NCBI GenBank assembly: GCA_964524145.1
Contig: CAZGCA010000108.1
Coordinates: forward strand, 1 to 17,969
Reading direction: 5' to 3'
Source of the DNA: CAZGCA01 sp964524145
GTDB lineage: Bacteria > Hydrogenedentota > CAZGCA01
Length of the DNA: 17,969 nt
The translations under genes and the position numbers were made by a program. The notes under the pieces were generated by a model, which was not told the DNA's origin, searched no databases, and saw only the letters and a list, made by a program, of their open reading frames with translations. Positions 5,852 through 13,517 of this stretch are shown here, one piece after another (position 1 is the stretch's first letter; every line of letters begins with the position of its first letter).

Positions 5852-6958
5852 TCAAGTCTGCGGGCTTTGCCCGAAAACCACACCGAATATTAAGTCAACT
5901 ATCGCTTCGGCAGCTTCGGGCCGGCTGGTACTCTGGGCCTGTGCAGCCATTTCGTCACGTACGCGTTCATCGTCGGCAATCGTCAGAATGGCATTAGCAA
6001 GCGTCTTGCCGCTCAGTTCGCGATCAAGGATGATCGTGGAGGCTCCGACTTCTTGGAAGGCTTTGGCGTTGATCTCCTGGTGGCCCTCGGCTGCGTACGG
6101 ATACGGCACAAGTATCGAGGGCACACCAACAAACGCTATCTCGGCAAGGGTCGAGGCGCCTGCGCGACAGACGACCAGGTCAGCCGCAGCGTACGCTTCG
6201 GCCATCTGCTCGATAAACGGTTTGACACAGACTCGCACAGGCAGAGTTTCGGCCCACTTACTCACTTCCTGGTACCCCGTCTTGCCGGTTGATATCAGCA
6301 CCTGAAACCTATCGGGGTCGAGGCGGGCTAGAACGTCCAAGATAGCCGCGTTTAGCGAACGGGCACCCTGGCTGCCGCCAAACACAAAGACGGTGAACTT
6401 GCCCGATTCCAGGGAAAACAGGTCGAGGCATTGTTCCTTGGACATCCCGGTCAACAGCCCAGCTCGCACGGGCATGCCGGTGAGCGTCGTTCTCGGTGCG
6501 GGAAACGTGCCCGACGAATCGGCGTAGCTGAGCGCTACAACGGTGGCAAACCTGCCCGCGATTCGGTTGGAGAGACCCGGGCGGCGGTTCTGTTCGTGGA
6601 CAACCAACGGCAGCCTCAATATGGCCGACGCAATGGCAGTAGGCAGACTGACATAGCCGCCGGTGACAACCACAACCTGCGGTTTGAACCGCAACAGCGT
6701 CAGGGTCGCCCTCAGGGTTCCCCAGGCAAGGCAGGCAAGCGCGACCGGCCTGGCCACCATGCGCGTTCCGTGCCACGGTGCGCAGGTTACCGCCCTAAAC
6801 GGGATAGTCTCCGCCGCAGCCACCCGTTCCTCGAGGTTGCCCCGCTTGCCGATGAAAAGTAGGTCGAGCGCGGGATCCCTGCGGCCGAGTTCCTGGATTA
6901 TTGCGAGGGCGGGAAACGTGTGTCCGCCTGTCCCACCACCAGAAACAGCTATGCGCAC
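5852..6958 (-). CDS. murG: UDP-GlcNAc:lipid I N-acetylglucosaminyltransferase
   Basis: Adds GlcNAc to lipid I to make lipid II on the inner face of the membrane. The 368-residue product has the GT-B fold signatures. GGGTGGHTFPA (7-17) is the first glycine-rich loop, HEQN (121-124) is conserved, and GGSQGA (194-199) is the second loop. The UDP-GlcNAc-binding region GASTLAEI precedes AAEGHQ. Start: GTG at 6958, giving VRIAVSGGGTGGH at the conserved position; no strong Shine-Dalgarno is visible. It lies 29 bases downstream of ftsW, in standard dcw order. It is the last dcw gene here, since murC does not follow. A small hairpin in its last codons is not a convincing terminator. Confidence 0.97.
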   Translation of the reverse strand: MRIAVSGGGTGGHTFPALAIIQELGRRDPALDLLFIGKRGNLEERVAAAETIPFRAVTCAPWHGTRMVARPVALACLAWGTLRATLTLLRFKPQVVVVTGGYVSLPTAIASAILRLPLVVHEQNRRPGLSNRIAGRFATVVALSYADSSGTFPAPRTTLTGMPVRAGLLTGMSKEQCLDLFSLESGKFTVFVFGGSQGARSLNAAILDVLARLDPDRFQVLISTGKTGYQEVSKWAETLPVRVCVKPFIEQMAEAYAAADLVVCRAGASTLAEIAFVGVPSILVPYPYAAEGHQEINAKAFQEVGASTIILDRELSGKTLANAILTIADDERVRDEMAAQAQSTSRPEAAEAIVDLIFGVVFGQSPQT

Positions 6959-6987
6959 GATTCAGGTCAATCCATTCGATACACTGC

Positions 6988-8139
6988 TCAGAGTCGGCTT
7001 GGTTCAGCCATCTCCTCCCGACGGGCTTTAACACCTTGCAGACCAATGTTTATGATTATTCCCGTCGCCGCCAGGGATACGATGAGCGAGTTGCCTCCAT
7101 AACTCACGAACGGCAACGGCAGCCCTTTCGTGGGTACCAAACCCGTTGCCACCGCCATATTCAGTGCGGCCTGAAATGATATCATTGCTGTCAGTCCAAA
7201 CGCAACGAGCGTTCCATAGAGGTCGGCTGCATTTGCTGCTATCCGCATCCCAACAACAGCGTATATCACGAACAATGCAACCACCGACCATGTGCCGATC
7301 ATGCCCAGTTCCTCACCGATTATCGCAAATATGAAGTCCGTGTGCGCGGCGGGCAGATAGTAGAGCTTCTGAACGCTGCGGCCTATGCCCCGGCCCCACG
7401 TGCCTCCAGTGCCGAACGCCACGAGCGCCTGGGCCAGCTGCCACCCATCGTGCTGCAAGCAACCCCACGGGTCCAGGAAAGCAAGAATTCGCCGTCGACG
7501 TTCCTCGTCAAGCAATACCAGCAGCGTGAAAAGCGGACCCGCAGCAAGGCCCGACAACATGAGGTACACCAGTTTCGCCCCACCGATGAAGAGCACCGCT
7601 GCGGCAGTGACTCCCATCACTGCGGGGAAGCCGAGGTCGCGTTCGGCAAGCACGAGCGAGGTAACAACAGCGACGATCGTTACCGGTGGCAGGTATCCCG
7701 AGGTGAACTTGTGAACGCTCCTGTTCCTTCTGACAAGACACCCGGATACGTAAAGCACTATGACGAGCTTGGCAAGTTCTGAGGGTTGAAGCCTGAAAAA
7801 GCGGAGGTTTATCCAGCGTCGCGCTCCCTGTGCCGTGTAACCGATACCGGGAACGAAAACCAGCAGCAGCAGAACGATTGACGCCGACAGTATCCACCAA
7901 TGGTATTTTTCGTACAGATGGTAATCGAGCTTGGCACATATCGCCATCGCTACTAAGCCAAGCGCAAGGTACACGAACTCGCGACGAAGAAAGTAATAGC
8001 TGTCGCCATGCTGCTCCAGTGCGAGGACGTTTGTAGCGCTGTACACCATCACGACGCCGAGCGCAGTGAGGGCAAGTGCGACGATCAGGATAATCTCAGG
8101 TTCCCTATGCACGGTTCTTTTCCACCTCCTTGACGGCAT
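6988..8139 (-). CDS. ftsW: Lipid II polymerase FtsW (SEDS family)
   Basis: A membrane glycosyltransferase that polymerises lipid II at the division septum with FtsI. The 383-residue product has about ten hydrophobic segments starting near residue 15. SEDS motifs: GARRWINL (105-112), RLQPSELAKL (116-125), AHTDFIFAIIGEELG (265-279) and PLPFVSYGGNSL (341-352). D268 is likely the essential aspartate of the family. I chose the ATG at 8139 because GGAGAAG lies nine bases upstream; a TTG at 8166 has no ribosome-binding site. This start overlaps the end of murD by 35 bases, suggesting translational coupling. Confidence 0.95.
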   Translation of the reverse strand: MPSRRWKRTVHREPEIILIVALALTALGVVMVYSATNVLALEQHGDSYYFLRREFVYLALGLVAMAICAKLDYHLYEKYHWWILSASIVLLLLVFVPGIGYTAQGARRWINLRFFRLQPSELAKLVIVLYVSGCLVRRNRSVHKFTSGYLPPVTIVAVVTSLVLAERDLGFPAVMGVTAAAVLFIGGAKLVYLMLSGLAAGPLFTLLVLLDEERRRRILAFLDPWGCLQHDGWQLAQALVAFGTGGTWGRGIGRSVQKLYYLPAAHTDFIFAIIGEELGMIGTWSVVALFVIYAVVGMRIAANAADLYGTLVAFGLTAMISFQAALNMAVATGLVPTKGLPLPFVSYGGNSLIVSLAATGIIINIGLQGVKARREEMAEPSRL

Positions 8140-9502
8140 GTTTGAAGACTTCTCCGCGTTCTTCAAAACTCAGAAACATGTCGAAACTGGCGCAGGCAGG
8201 CGACAGAAGCACAACGTCACCCGGTTTCGCAAGATTCCAGGCTGTCTCGACGGCTTCGGGCAACGTCGCCGTTGTCTTAACAGGCGTTGTCTCAGAGAAT
8301 GTCCTCTCGATAGCCGGGGCGTCCTCTCCTATAAGCACCATCGCCCGTACGCGGTTTTCCACGAGCGGTTTCAAGGCGTCGTAACCGCTTCGTTTACCGC
8401 GGCCGCCGGCTATCAACACGACGGGTTGCGAGAGGCTCTCGAGCGCCCGTGCGAGCGCGTCGACGTTGGTGGCTTTTGAGTCGTTGATAAACTCCACGCT
8501 CCCAATGGTGGCAATGTGTTCCATTCGGTGCTCGAGCCCGGCGAACCCGCGGAGTGTTGCAGAGAACGTTTTCGAGTCCCCGCCCAGCGTACAAGCCGCG
8601 CACAATGCCGCGAGCACGTTCTCTAGATTGTGTGTTCCCCGAAGCGCGACGTCCCCGGTCCTGGCGAGAATCGAGTCGTGGCGGCTCGTCCGAAATACGA
8701 TCTCGTCGCCGCGCACGAACGCGCCCTCGGCTACCTCCTCATCCACACTGAACCACAGCCGCTTGGCAGGTGTGTCGAGGTCAGCCAGCGTCGTGGTTTC
8801 GTCCTTCTTGTTGAGGATGGCAACGTCGGTCTTGCTCTGCCGCTCGAATATCTTCAGCTTGGCCCGTGCGTAATCCTCGAAGCTGTTATATCGATCGAGA
8901 TGATCAGGCGCGATGTTGAGGAGCACCGCAACGCCAGCCGCAAAATCGACGATGCTCTCAAGCTGAAAACTGCTGACCTCGAGAACGACGATGTCGAAGT
9001 TCTCCCCCGACACCACGACCGAGGAGAAAGGCGTGTCGTTGTTGCCTGCAAGCGCCACGCTATAGCCGGAATCGCGAAGCAGGTTGTAGATGAGTGTCGT
9101 GCAGGTTGTCTTGCCGTTGGTGCCGGTTACTGCGAATATCCGCGACCGGCAGAACTGGAACGCAAGTTCGAGCTCGCCGATGATGGGTACGCCCGCTTCT
9201 CGGGCGAGTGTCAGAACCTCGATGGCAGGCGGAACACCAGGGCTAAGCACGACGAGATCCGCGCTCAGAAACGTCTCGGCGTTGTGCCCATCCGTTTCGA
9301 CATGACAGCCAAGACTCCGCAACTCCGTGACGGCCTCGACAAGTCCGTCGTGCGGCGCGCTGTCCGACACGGTGACGACTGCGTCGCGTGCGGCCAGAAG
9401 TCTGGCAGCAGCCCTGCCGGTTTTTGCCATACCGACAACAGCGACGTTCCGCTTCTCCAACGATCCCAGTATCGCTGCGAGTTGAGTCGAGTGTTCGGCC
9501 AT
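8105..9502 (-). CDS. murD: UDP-N-acetylmuramoyl-L-alanine--D-glutamate ligase
   Basis: Adds D-glutamate to UDP-MurNAc-L-Ala using ATP, in the cytosol. The 465-residue product has an N-terminal UDP-binding Rossmann domain (VAVVGMAKTGRAAA near 20-33; LSPGVPP at 86-92). The Mur ligase ATP loop GTNGKTT is at 127-133, with NIAPDHLDRY and EHRME in the central and C-terminal domains. It starts at the ATG at 9502, which shares its A with the mraY stop (TAATG); AAGGTG lies just upstream. The open frame extends further upstream across mraY, but that part has no Mur-like sequence. Confidence 0.97.
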   Translation of the reverse strand: MAEHSTQLAAILGSLEKRNVAVVGMAKTGRAAARLLAARDAVVTVSDSAPHDGLVEAVTELRSLGCHVETDGHNAETFLSADLVVLSPGVPPAIEVLTLAREAGVPIIGELELAFQFCRSRIFAVTGTNGKTTCTTLIYNLLRDSGYSVALAGNNDTPFSSVVVSGENFDIVVLEVSSFQLESIVDFAAGVAVLLNIAPDHLDRYNSFEDYARAKLKIFERQSKTDVAILNKKDETTTLADLDTPAKRLWFSVDEEVAEGAFVRGDEIVFRTSRHDSILARTGDVALRGTHNLENVLAALCAACTLGGDSKTFSATLRGFAGLEHRMEHIATIGSVEFINDSKATNVDALARALESLSQPVVLIAGGRGKRSGYDALKPLVENRVRAMVLIGEDAPAIERTFSETTPVKTTATLPEAVETAWNLAKPGDVVLLSPACASFDMFLSFEERGEVFKHAVKEVEKNRA

Positions 9503-10599
9503 TAACGCACCTTCAAAGCGCTCACGCTCATCATGGCGAAGATTGCCGCGATTATCCAGAACCTCACTGTCACCTTTGTCTCTGACCAGCCCTTCAGTTC
9601 GAAATGGTGGTGAAGCGGAGACATGAGGAACACGCGTTTGCCCCAGAGCTTGAATGAGGCCACCTGCAGTATCACCGATAAGGCCTCGATCACAAACAAC
9701 CCGCCGACGATGATAAGCAACATCTCCTGTTTGACGAGAATCGCCACCGTGGCCAGCGCCCCGCCCAACGCGAGAGAACCGGTGTCGCCCATGAAAACCT
9801 CTGCAGGATGAGCGTTGAACCACAGGAATCCGAGCCCCGCACCGAGCAGGGCCGCGCCAAACACCGTCAGCTCCCACGCCAACGGCACATGCCAGATCAG
9901 GAGGTAGCTCGTCCAATCCGCCCGGCCAACTATATAGGCCACAGCCGTGTATGCTAGCGCGGCCATGGTTACAGACCCAACCGCGAGCCCGTCCAAGCCG
10001 TCAGTAAGGTTAACGGCGTTGGACGCGCCAACGATCGTCACTATTACAAAGGGTATGTATACCCAACCAAGGTTCAGCCACACATTCTTCAGGAAAAGCA
10101 CGTCAACCTTCGCGCCGATCTCGTCGCTCACTGGAAAACAGTAAAGATAACACCCGAGCAAAAGGCCAAACAGTATCTGGAATAAGAGCTTCCACGTCGC
10201 CCGCAATCCCATCGACCGCTGCCTGGCAAGTTTGATATAGTCGTCAACGAACCCCAACGTGCCCATCCAGACCATCGCTGCGACGGCAGTCCAGAGCAGC
10301 CTGTTGCTCAGGTCGGCCCAGAGCAGGGTCGCCGCCAGTGTCGAAAAGATGATCAGCAGCCCGCCCATCGTTGGCGTGCCTTCCTTGCGCTTATGAAGCT
10401 TGTGCAGATCGGGCGCCTCGTCTTTCCTGATTCTCTGGCCCACCTTGAGCTGGGCGAGTTTCTTGATGAAAAGCGGACCGAACACAATACTGAGTGCAAG
10501 GGCTGTCACGGCTGCCGCTGCCGACCGCACGGTTATGTAGGTGAAGAGGTTGAACCCGGATACATGGGGCACAAGCTGCCCGAAGAGGTACTTCAGCAT
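9502..10599 (-). CDS. mraY: Phospho-N-acetylmuramoyl-pentapeptide transferase
   Basis: Transfers phospho-MurNAc-pentapeptide to undecaprenyl phosphate, giving lipid I; integral membrane enzyme. The 365-residue length is typical, with about ten membrane segments. Catalytic and signature sites: D119-D120 in GFVDDYIK, NLTDGLDGLA (197-206), FNAHPAEVFMGDTGS (261-275) and PLHHHFEL (328-335). The ATG at 10599 has AAGGAAG six bases upstream. The gene overlaps the murF end by seven bases and shares one base with murD (TAATG), so translation of the three is probably coupled. Confidence 0.98.
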   Translation of the reverse strand: MLKYLFGQLVPHVSGFNLFTYITVRSAAAAVTALALSIVFGPLFIKKLAQLKVGQRIRKDEAPDLHKLHKRKEGTPTMGGLLIIFSTLAATLLWADLSNRLLWTAVAAMVWMGTLGFVDDYIKLARQRSMGLRATWKLLFQILFGLLLGCYLYCFPVSDEIGAKVDVLFLKNVWLNLGWVYIPFVIVTIVGASNAVNLTDGLDGLAVGSVTMAALAYTAVAYIVGRADWTSYLLIWHVPLAWELTVFGAALLGAGLGFLWFNAHPAEVFMGDTGSLALGGALATVAILVKQEMLLIIVGGLFVIEALSVILQVASFKLWGKRVFLMSPLHHHFELKGWSETKVTVRFWIIAAIFAMMSVSALKVR

Positions 10600-11990
10600 A
10601 GCGTTCTTCCTTTGATGAATGAGTAGACCACACGGTCCATCTCTGCGGCACGCGATCCTTTCACCAGGATTACGTCGCCGCGTCTGGCCAGGTTGACAAG
10701 TGTTTCCAAGAGCTGCTCGTGGGTGCGAAACGCGGTAGCGTGGACCTTCGCCCCGGCCTCGCTGCCGGCACCTCGGATGACCGCACCGGCGTGCTCGCCC
10801 AACACGAGAAGCTGATCGATTTGCAGACGTGCCGACACACGTCCCATCTCCTCGTGTGCGGACTCCGCAAAGTCTCCCAGTTCTTTCATCTCGCCCAGGA
10901 CGCCGATTCTACTGCCATTGCAGGTCCATCGCGCCAACGTTTCGAGCGCGCATCGCACAGAATCCGGATTCGCGTTGTACGTATCGTTGATCACGGTAAT
11001 CCCTGTCACCTGGGTGACTTCCATGCGCATGGGCGCTGGAACATAGCCCCGAAACCCCGCCTGGACCTGATCGCCAGTGAGCCCGAAGTGTCTCGAGACC
11101 GCAACGGTGGCCGCAACGTTCGCTGCGTTGTGCCGCCCGTATATTCCCACGTTGAACTCGGTGTCGTTCACCGTTACCGACATCCCCTCGGCAACGTCCA
11201 TCTTCACCTTCGACACGCGAAACTCAGCGGACCGATCGAAGCCAAACCGCACACACGTGCCGGGGAACTCCCCAGCCACTCTCCGGCAATGCACGTCGTC
11301 CGCGCTGATGAAGAGCACGCCGTTCTCTCCTATCCGGTGCGCGAGACGAGCTTTCTCTTCAGCGAGCGTCTCGATGCTGCCGAACCCTTCAAGATGGGCC
11401 TCCCCGATGCTTGTAATAGCGCCGGCATTAGGGATCGCGATATCGCAGAGCTGGTCCATTTCGCCGGGAGCGTTTACGCCCATTTCGACGACAGCGATCT
11501 CTGTGCCGCTGTCAATTTCAAAGAGGGTAAGTGGTACCCCAAGCTCATTGTTGAGATTCCCCCGGGTTCCGGCAACCGAGTAGCGCGTGCCGAGTGTTGA
11601 GACAACAAGGTCTTTCACGGTGGTCTTGCCGCAACTGCCGGTGATTCCCACCACCGGTATGTCAAACCTCTCCCGGTACCATCTCGCCAGGCATTGAAGA
11701 GCGTGCTCGGTGTGACTAACGGCAACTATCGGAATGTCCGGGCCAAGCGTTCGACAGGTGTCCTCCCGGCGTTCGTCCGAGACGATCATCGCGAACGCAC
11801 CGCCTTGGGCTGCGGCCTGGGTGAACTCGTGTCCGTCGAACCGAGGTCCGGCAATCGCGATGAAAACATCCCCGGGTTGGAGTGTACGCGAGTCTATTGA
11901 AACACCAGTAATAGAGACGTCCGCTGAGCCGGTAGCCAGCTTGCCTCCTGTGGCTTCCATCACCTGACTTACAGTGAAGAGTGGGTCCAC
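10593..11990 (-). CDS. murF: UDP-MurNAc-tripeptide--D-alanyl-D-alanine ligase
   Basis: Completes the UDP-MurNAc-pentapeptide by adding D-Ala-D-Ala. The 465-residue product carries the ATP loop GSCGKTT (118-124 from the chosen start), TRGNLNNELG, EMGVNAPGEM and NDTYNANPDS, all typical of MurF rather than MurE or MurD. Start choice: a GTG at 11990 with a perfect AGGAGG four bases upstream, giving MDPLFTVSQVMEATGG, which fits the usual MurF N-terminus. A TTG at 12005 would swallow that Shine-Dalgarno into the coding region. The spacing is short, so the start is probable rather than certain. It lies 39 bases after murE and overlaps mraY by seven bases. Confidence 0.96.
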   Translation of the reverse strand: MDPLFTVSQVMEATGGKLATGSADVSITGVSIDSRTLQPGDVFIAIAGPRFDGHEFTQAAAQGGAFAMIVSDERREDTCRTLGPDIPIVAVSHTEHALQCLARWYRERFDIPVVGITGSCGKTTVKDLVVSTLGTRYSVAGTRGNLNNELGVPLTLFEIDSGTEIAVVEMGVNAPGEMDQLCDIAIPNAGAITSIGEAHLEGFGSIETLAEEKARLAHRIGENGVLFISADDVHCRRVAGEFPGTCVRFGFDRSAEFRVSKVKMDVAEGMSVTVNDTEFNVGIYGRHNAANVAATVAVSRHFGLTGDQVQAGFRGYVPAPMRMEVTQVTGITVINDTYNANPDSVRCALETLARWTCNGSRIGVLGEMKELGDFAESAHEEMGRVSARLQIDQLLVLGEHAGAVIRGAGSEAGAKVHATAFRTHEQLLETLVNLARRGDVILVKGSRAAEMDRVVYSFIKGRTLC

Positions 11991-12029
11991 TCTGCCTCCT
12001 GACAATCGATGGAGATAGCTCGCTCTACC

Positions 12030-13517
12030 TTACAGGCATGCGCGGAGCGTCTCGCGGGCGACCTTTCGGTCGTCAAACGGGACTCTTGTCTCGCCGATGA
12101 TCTGGTACGTCTCGTGCCCCTTGCCGGCTATGACGAGGATGTCTCCGGGCTGCGCCACGGATACGGCTCTTCCAATAGCCTCTCTGCGGTCGAGTTCCAC
12201 AATGTAGTCGGTACCTTTAGCTTTGCCCTCATGCTGTAACCCCACCTCGGCGTCAAGGGCTATCTTTACAGGATCTTCAGTGCGCGGATTGTCCGAAGTG
12301 AGCACGGCGAAATCCGACATCCTGGCGACTACCTGGGCCATCTTCGGGCGTTTGGTTCTGTCACGGTCGCCGCCGCAACCAAAGACCGCTATGACCCTGC
12401 CGGTGGTAACCGAACGCGCGGCCAATAACAGGTTCCGGAGCCCGTCTTCAGTATGCGCGTAATCCACTACGACACTGAACGGCTGGCCACAGTCGATCAT
12501 CTCGAACCGGCCCGGGACAGTCTCCAGTTTTTCTATGCCGCCTTTGATAGCACCAGCTCCCACGCCGCACTCGACCGCCACGGCGGTTGCTGCCAACGCG
12601 TTCATGACATTGTGCTGTCCGACAAGCTGCAATCGAACGGAGCACTCCGCTCCTGCACCTGTCACCTTGAACGATGTGCCCTGCAAAGAGATTTTTATGC
12701 CACTAGCCTTGATGTTTGCGGTCGGTCCTGTCCCGTATCTAACGACCTTTTTCGACGTGGCCGCAGCGACTGCTTCGCAACGCGGGTCGTCGGCATTGAC
12801 CACGGCGGCCTTTGCCGTCTTGCCCGAAGGCTCGTCGAGCATTCTGAACAGTTTCAGCTTTGCCTCGAAGTAGCTCTCGATGTCCTCGTGATAGTCGAGG
12901 TGATCTTGCGACAAGTTGGTGAAGACGGCTATGTCGAAATCCACTCCGGCGGTCCTGTCCTGCTCGAGTGCGTGTGACGACACCTCCATCACCACGTTGT
13001 CAACCCCGGCCTCTTTGGCCTCCCGAAGGATCCTAGCGAGAAGCCGTGGGTCGGGGGTGGTCTGTGCCGCCTCCAGCTCGTGCTTCCCTGTCCGGTACCC
13101 CAGAGTGCCTATCGTCGCGCACGTTTCGCCTGCTGCCGTGAGAATCGACTCGACCAAGGCGACAGTGGAGCTCTTGCCGTTTGTGCCCGTTACCCCGATG
13201 ACGCGGAGGTAACGCGACGGATTTCCTTCGAACTCCTGGCATGCTCTGCTCAGAACCGACCGGGTCGACGGCACACATATGTATGGTGCGGTGGAGGAGA
13301 CATAGCGCGCATCGCGCTCGCCGATCACCGCACCGGCCCCGCGCGCGCACGCCTCCTCGATGAAGTCGTGACCGTCGGCTCGAGTACCGCAGACCGCAAC
13401 AAAGAGCCAGCCGGGCCGAACTTCCCGGGAATCCGACGTTATGCCTTCGATCTCGATCTCCCCGATCTCGAATTGACTTCTTATGGCCTGGTGGCGGAAT
13501 AGTTGGCTAAGTCTCAT
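12030..13517 (-). CDS. murE: UDP-MurNAc-L-Ala-D-Glu--meso-diaminopimelate ligase
   Basis: Adds the third amino acid of the stem peptide. The 495-residue product has the ATP loop GTNGKSST (111-118), EVSSHALEQDR (178-188), a lysine in YFEAK (K220) that is carbamylated in this family, and GKGHE (465-469). The motif DNPR at 409-412 is the established determinant of meso-diaminopimelate, rather than lysine, specificity. The organism therefore probably has a meso-DAP wall. The ATG at 13517 overlaps the end of ftsI by 11 bases, and GAGG is just upstream. Confidence 0.97.
   Translation of the reverse strand: MRLSQLFRHQAIRSQFEIGEIEIEGITSDSREVRPGWLFVAVCGTRADGHDFIEEACARGAGAVIGERDARYVSSTAPYICVPSTRSVLSRACQEFEGNPSRYLRVIGVTGTNGKSSTVALVESILTAAGETCATIGTLGYRTGKHELEAAQTTPDPRLLARILREAKEAGVDNVVMEVSSHALEQDRTAGVDFDIAVFTNLSQDHLDYHEDIESYFEAKLKLFRMLDEPSGKTAKAAVVNADDPRCEAVAAATSKKVVRYGTGPTANIKASGIKISLQGTSFKVTGAGAECSVRLQLVGQHNVMNALAATAVAVECGVGAGAIKGGIEKLETVPGRFEMIDCGQPFSVVVDYAHTEDGLRNLLLAARSVTTGRVIAVFGCGGDRDRTKRPKMAQVVARMSDFAVLTSDNPRTEDPVKIALDAEVGLQHEGKAKGTDYIVELDRREAIGRAVSVAQPGDILVIAGKGHETYQIIGETRVPFDDRKVARETLRACL

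Noticed and set aside
5861..5873. Hairpin CGGGC-TTT-GCCCG near the murG stop as a terminator
   Set aside because: It lies inside the murG coding region and no T-run follows it on the minus strand.
9503..9916. Upstream extension of the murD reading frame
   Set aside because: It lies inside mraY and has no Mur ligase features. The ATG in the TAATG junction at 9502 has a Shine-Dalgarno and gives the expected length.
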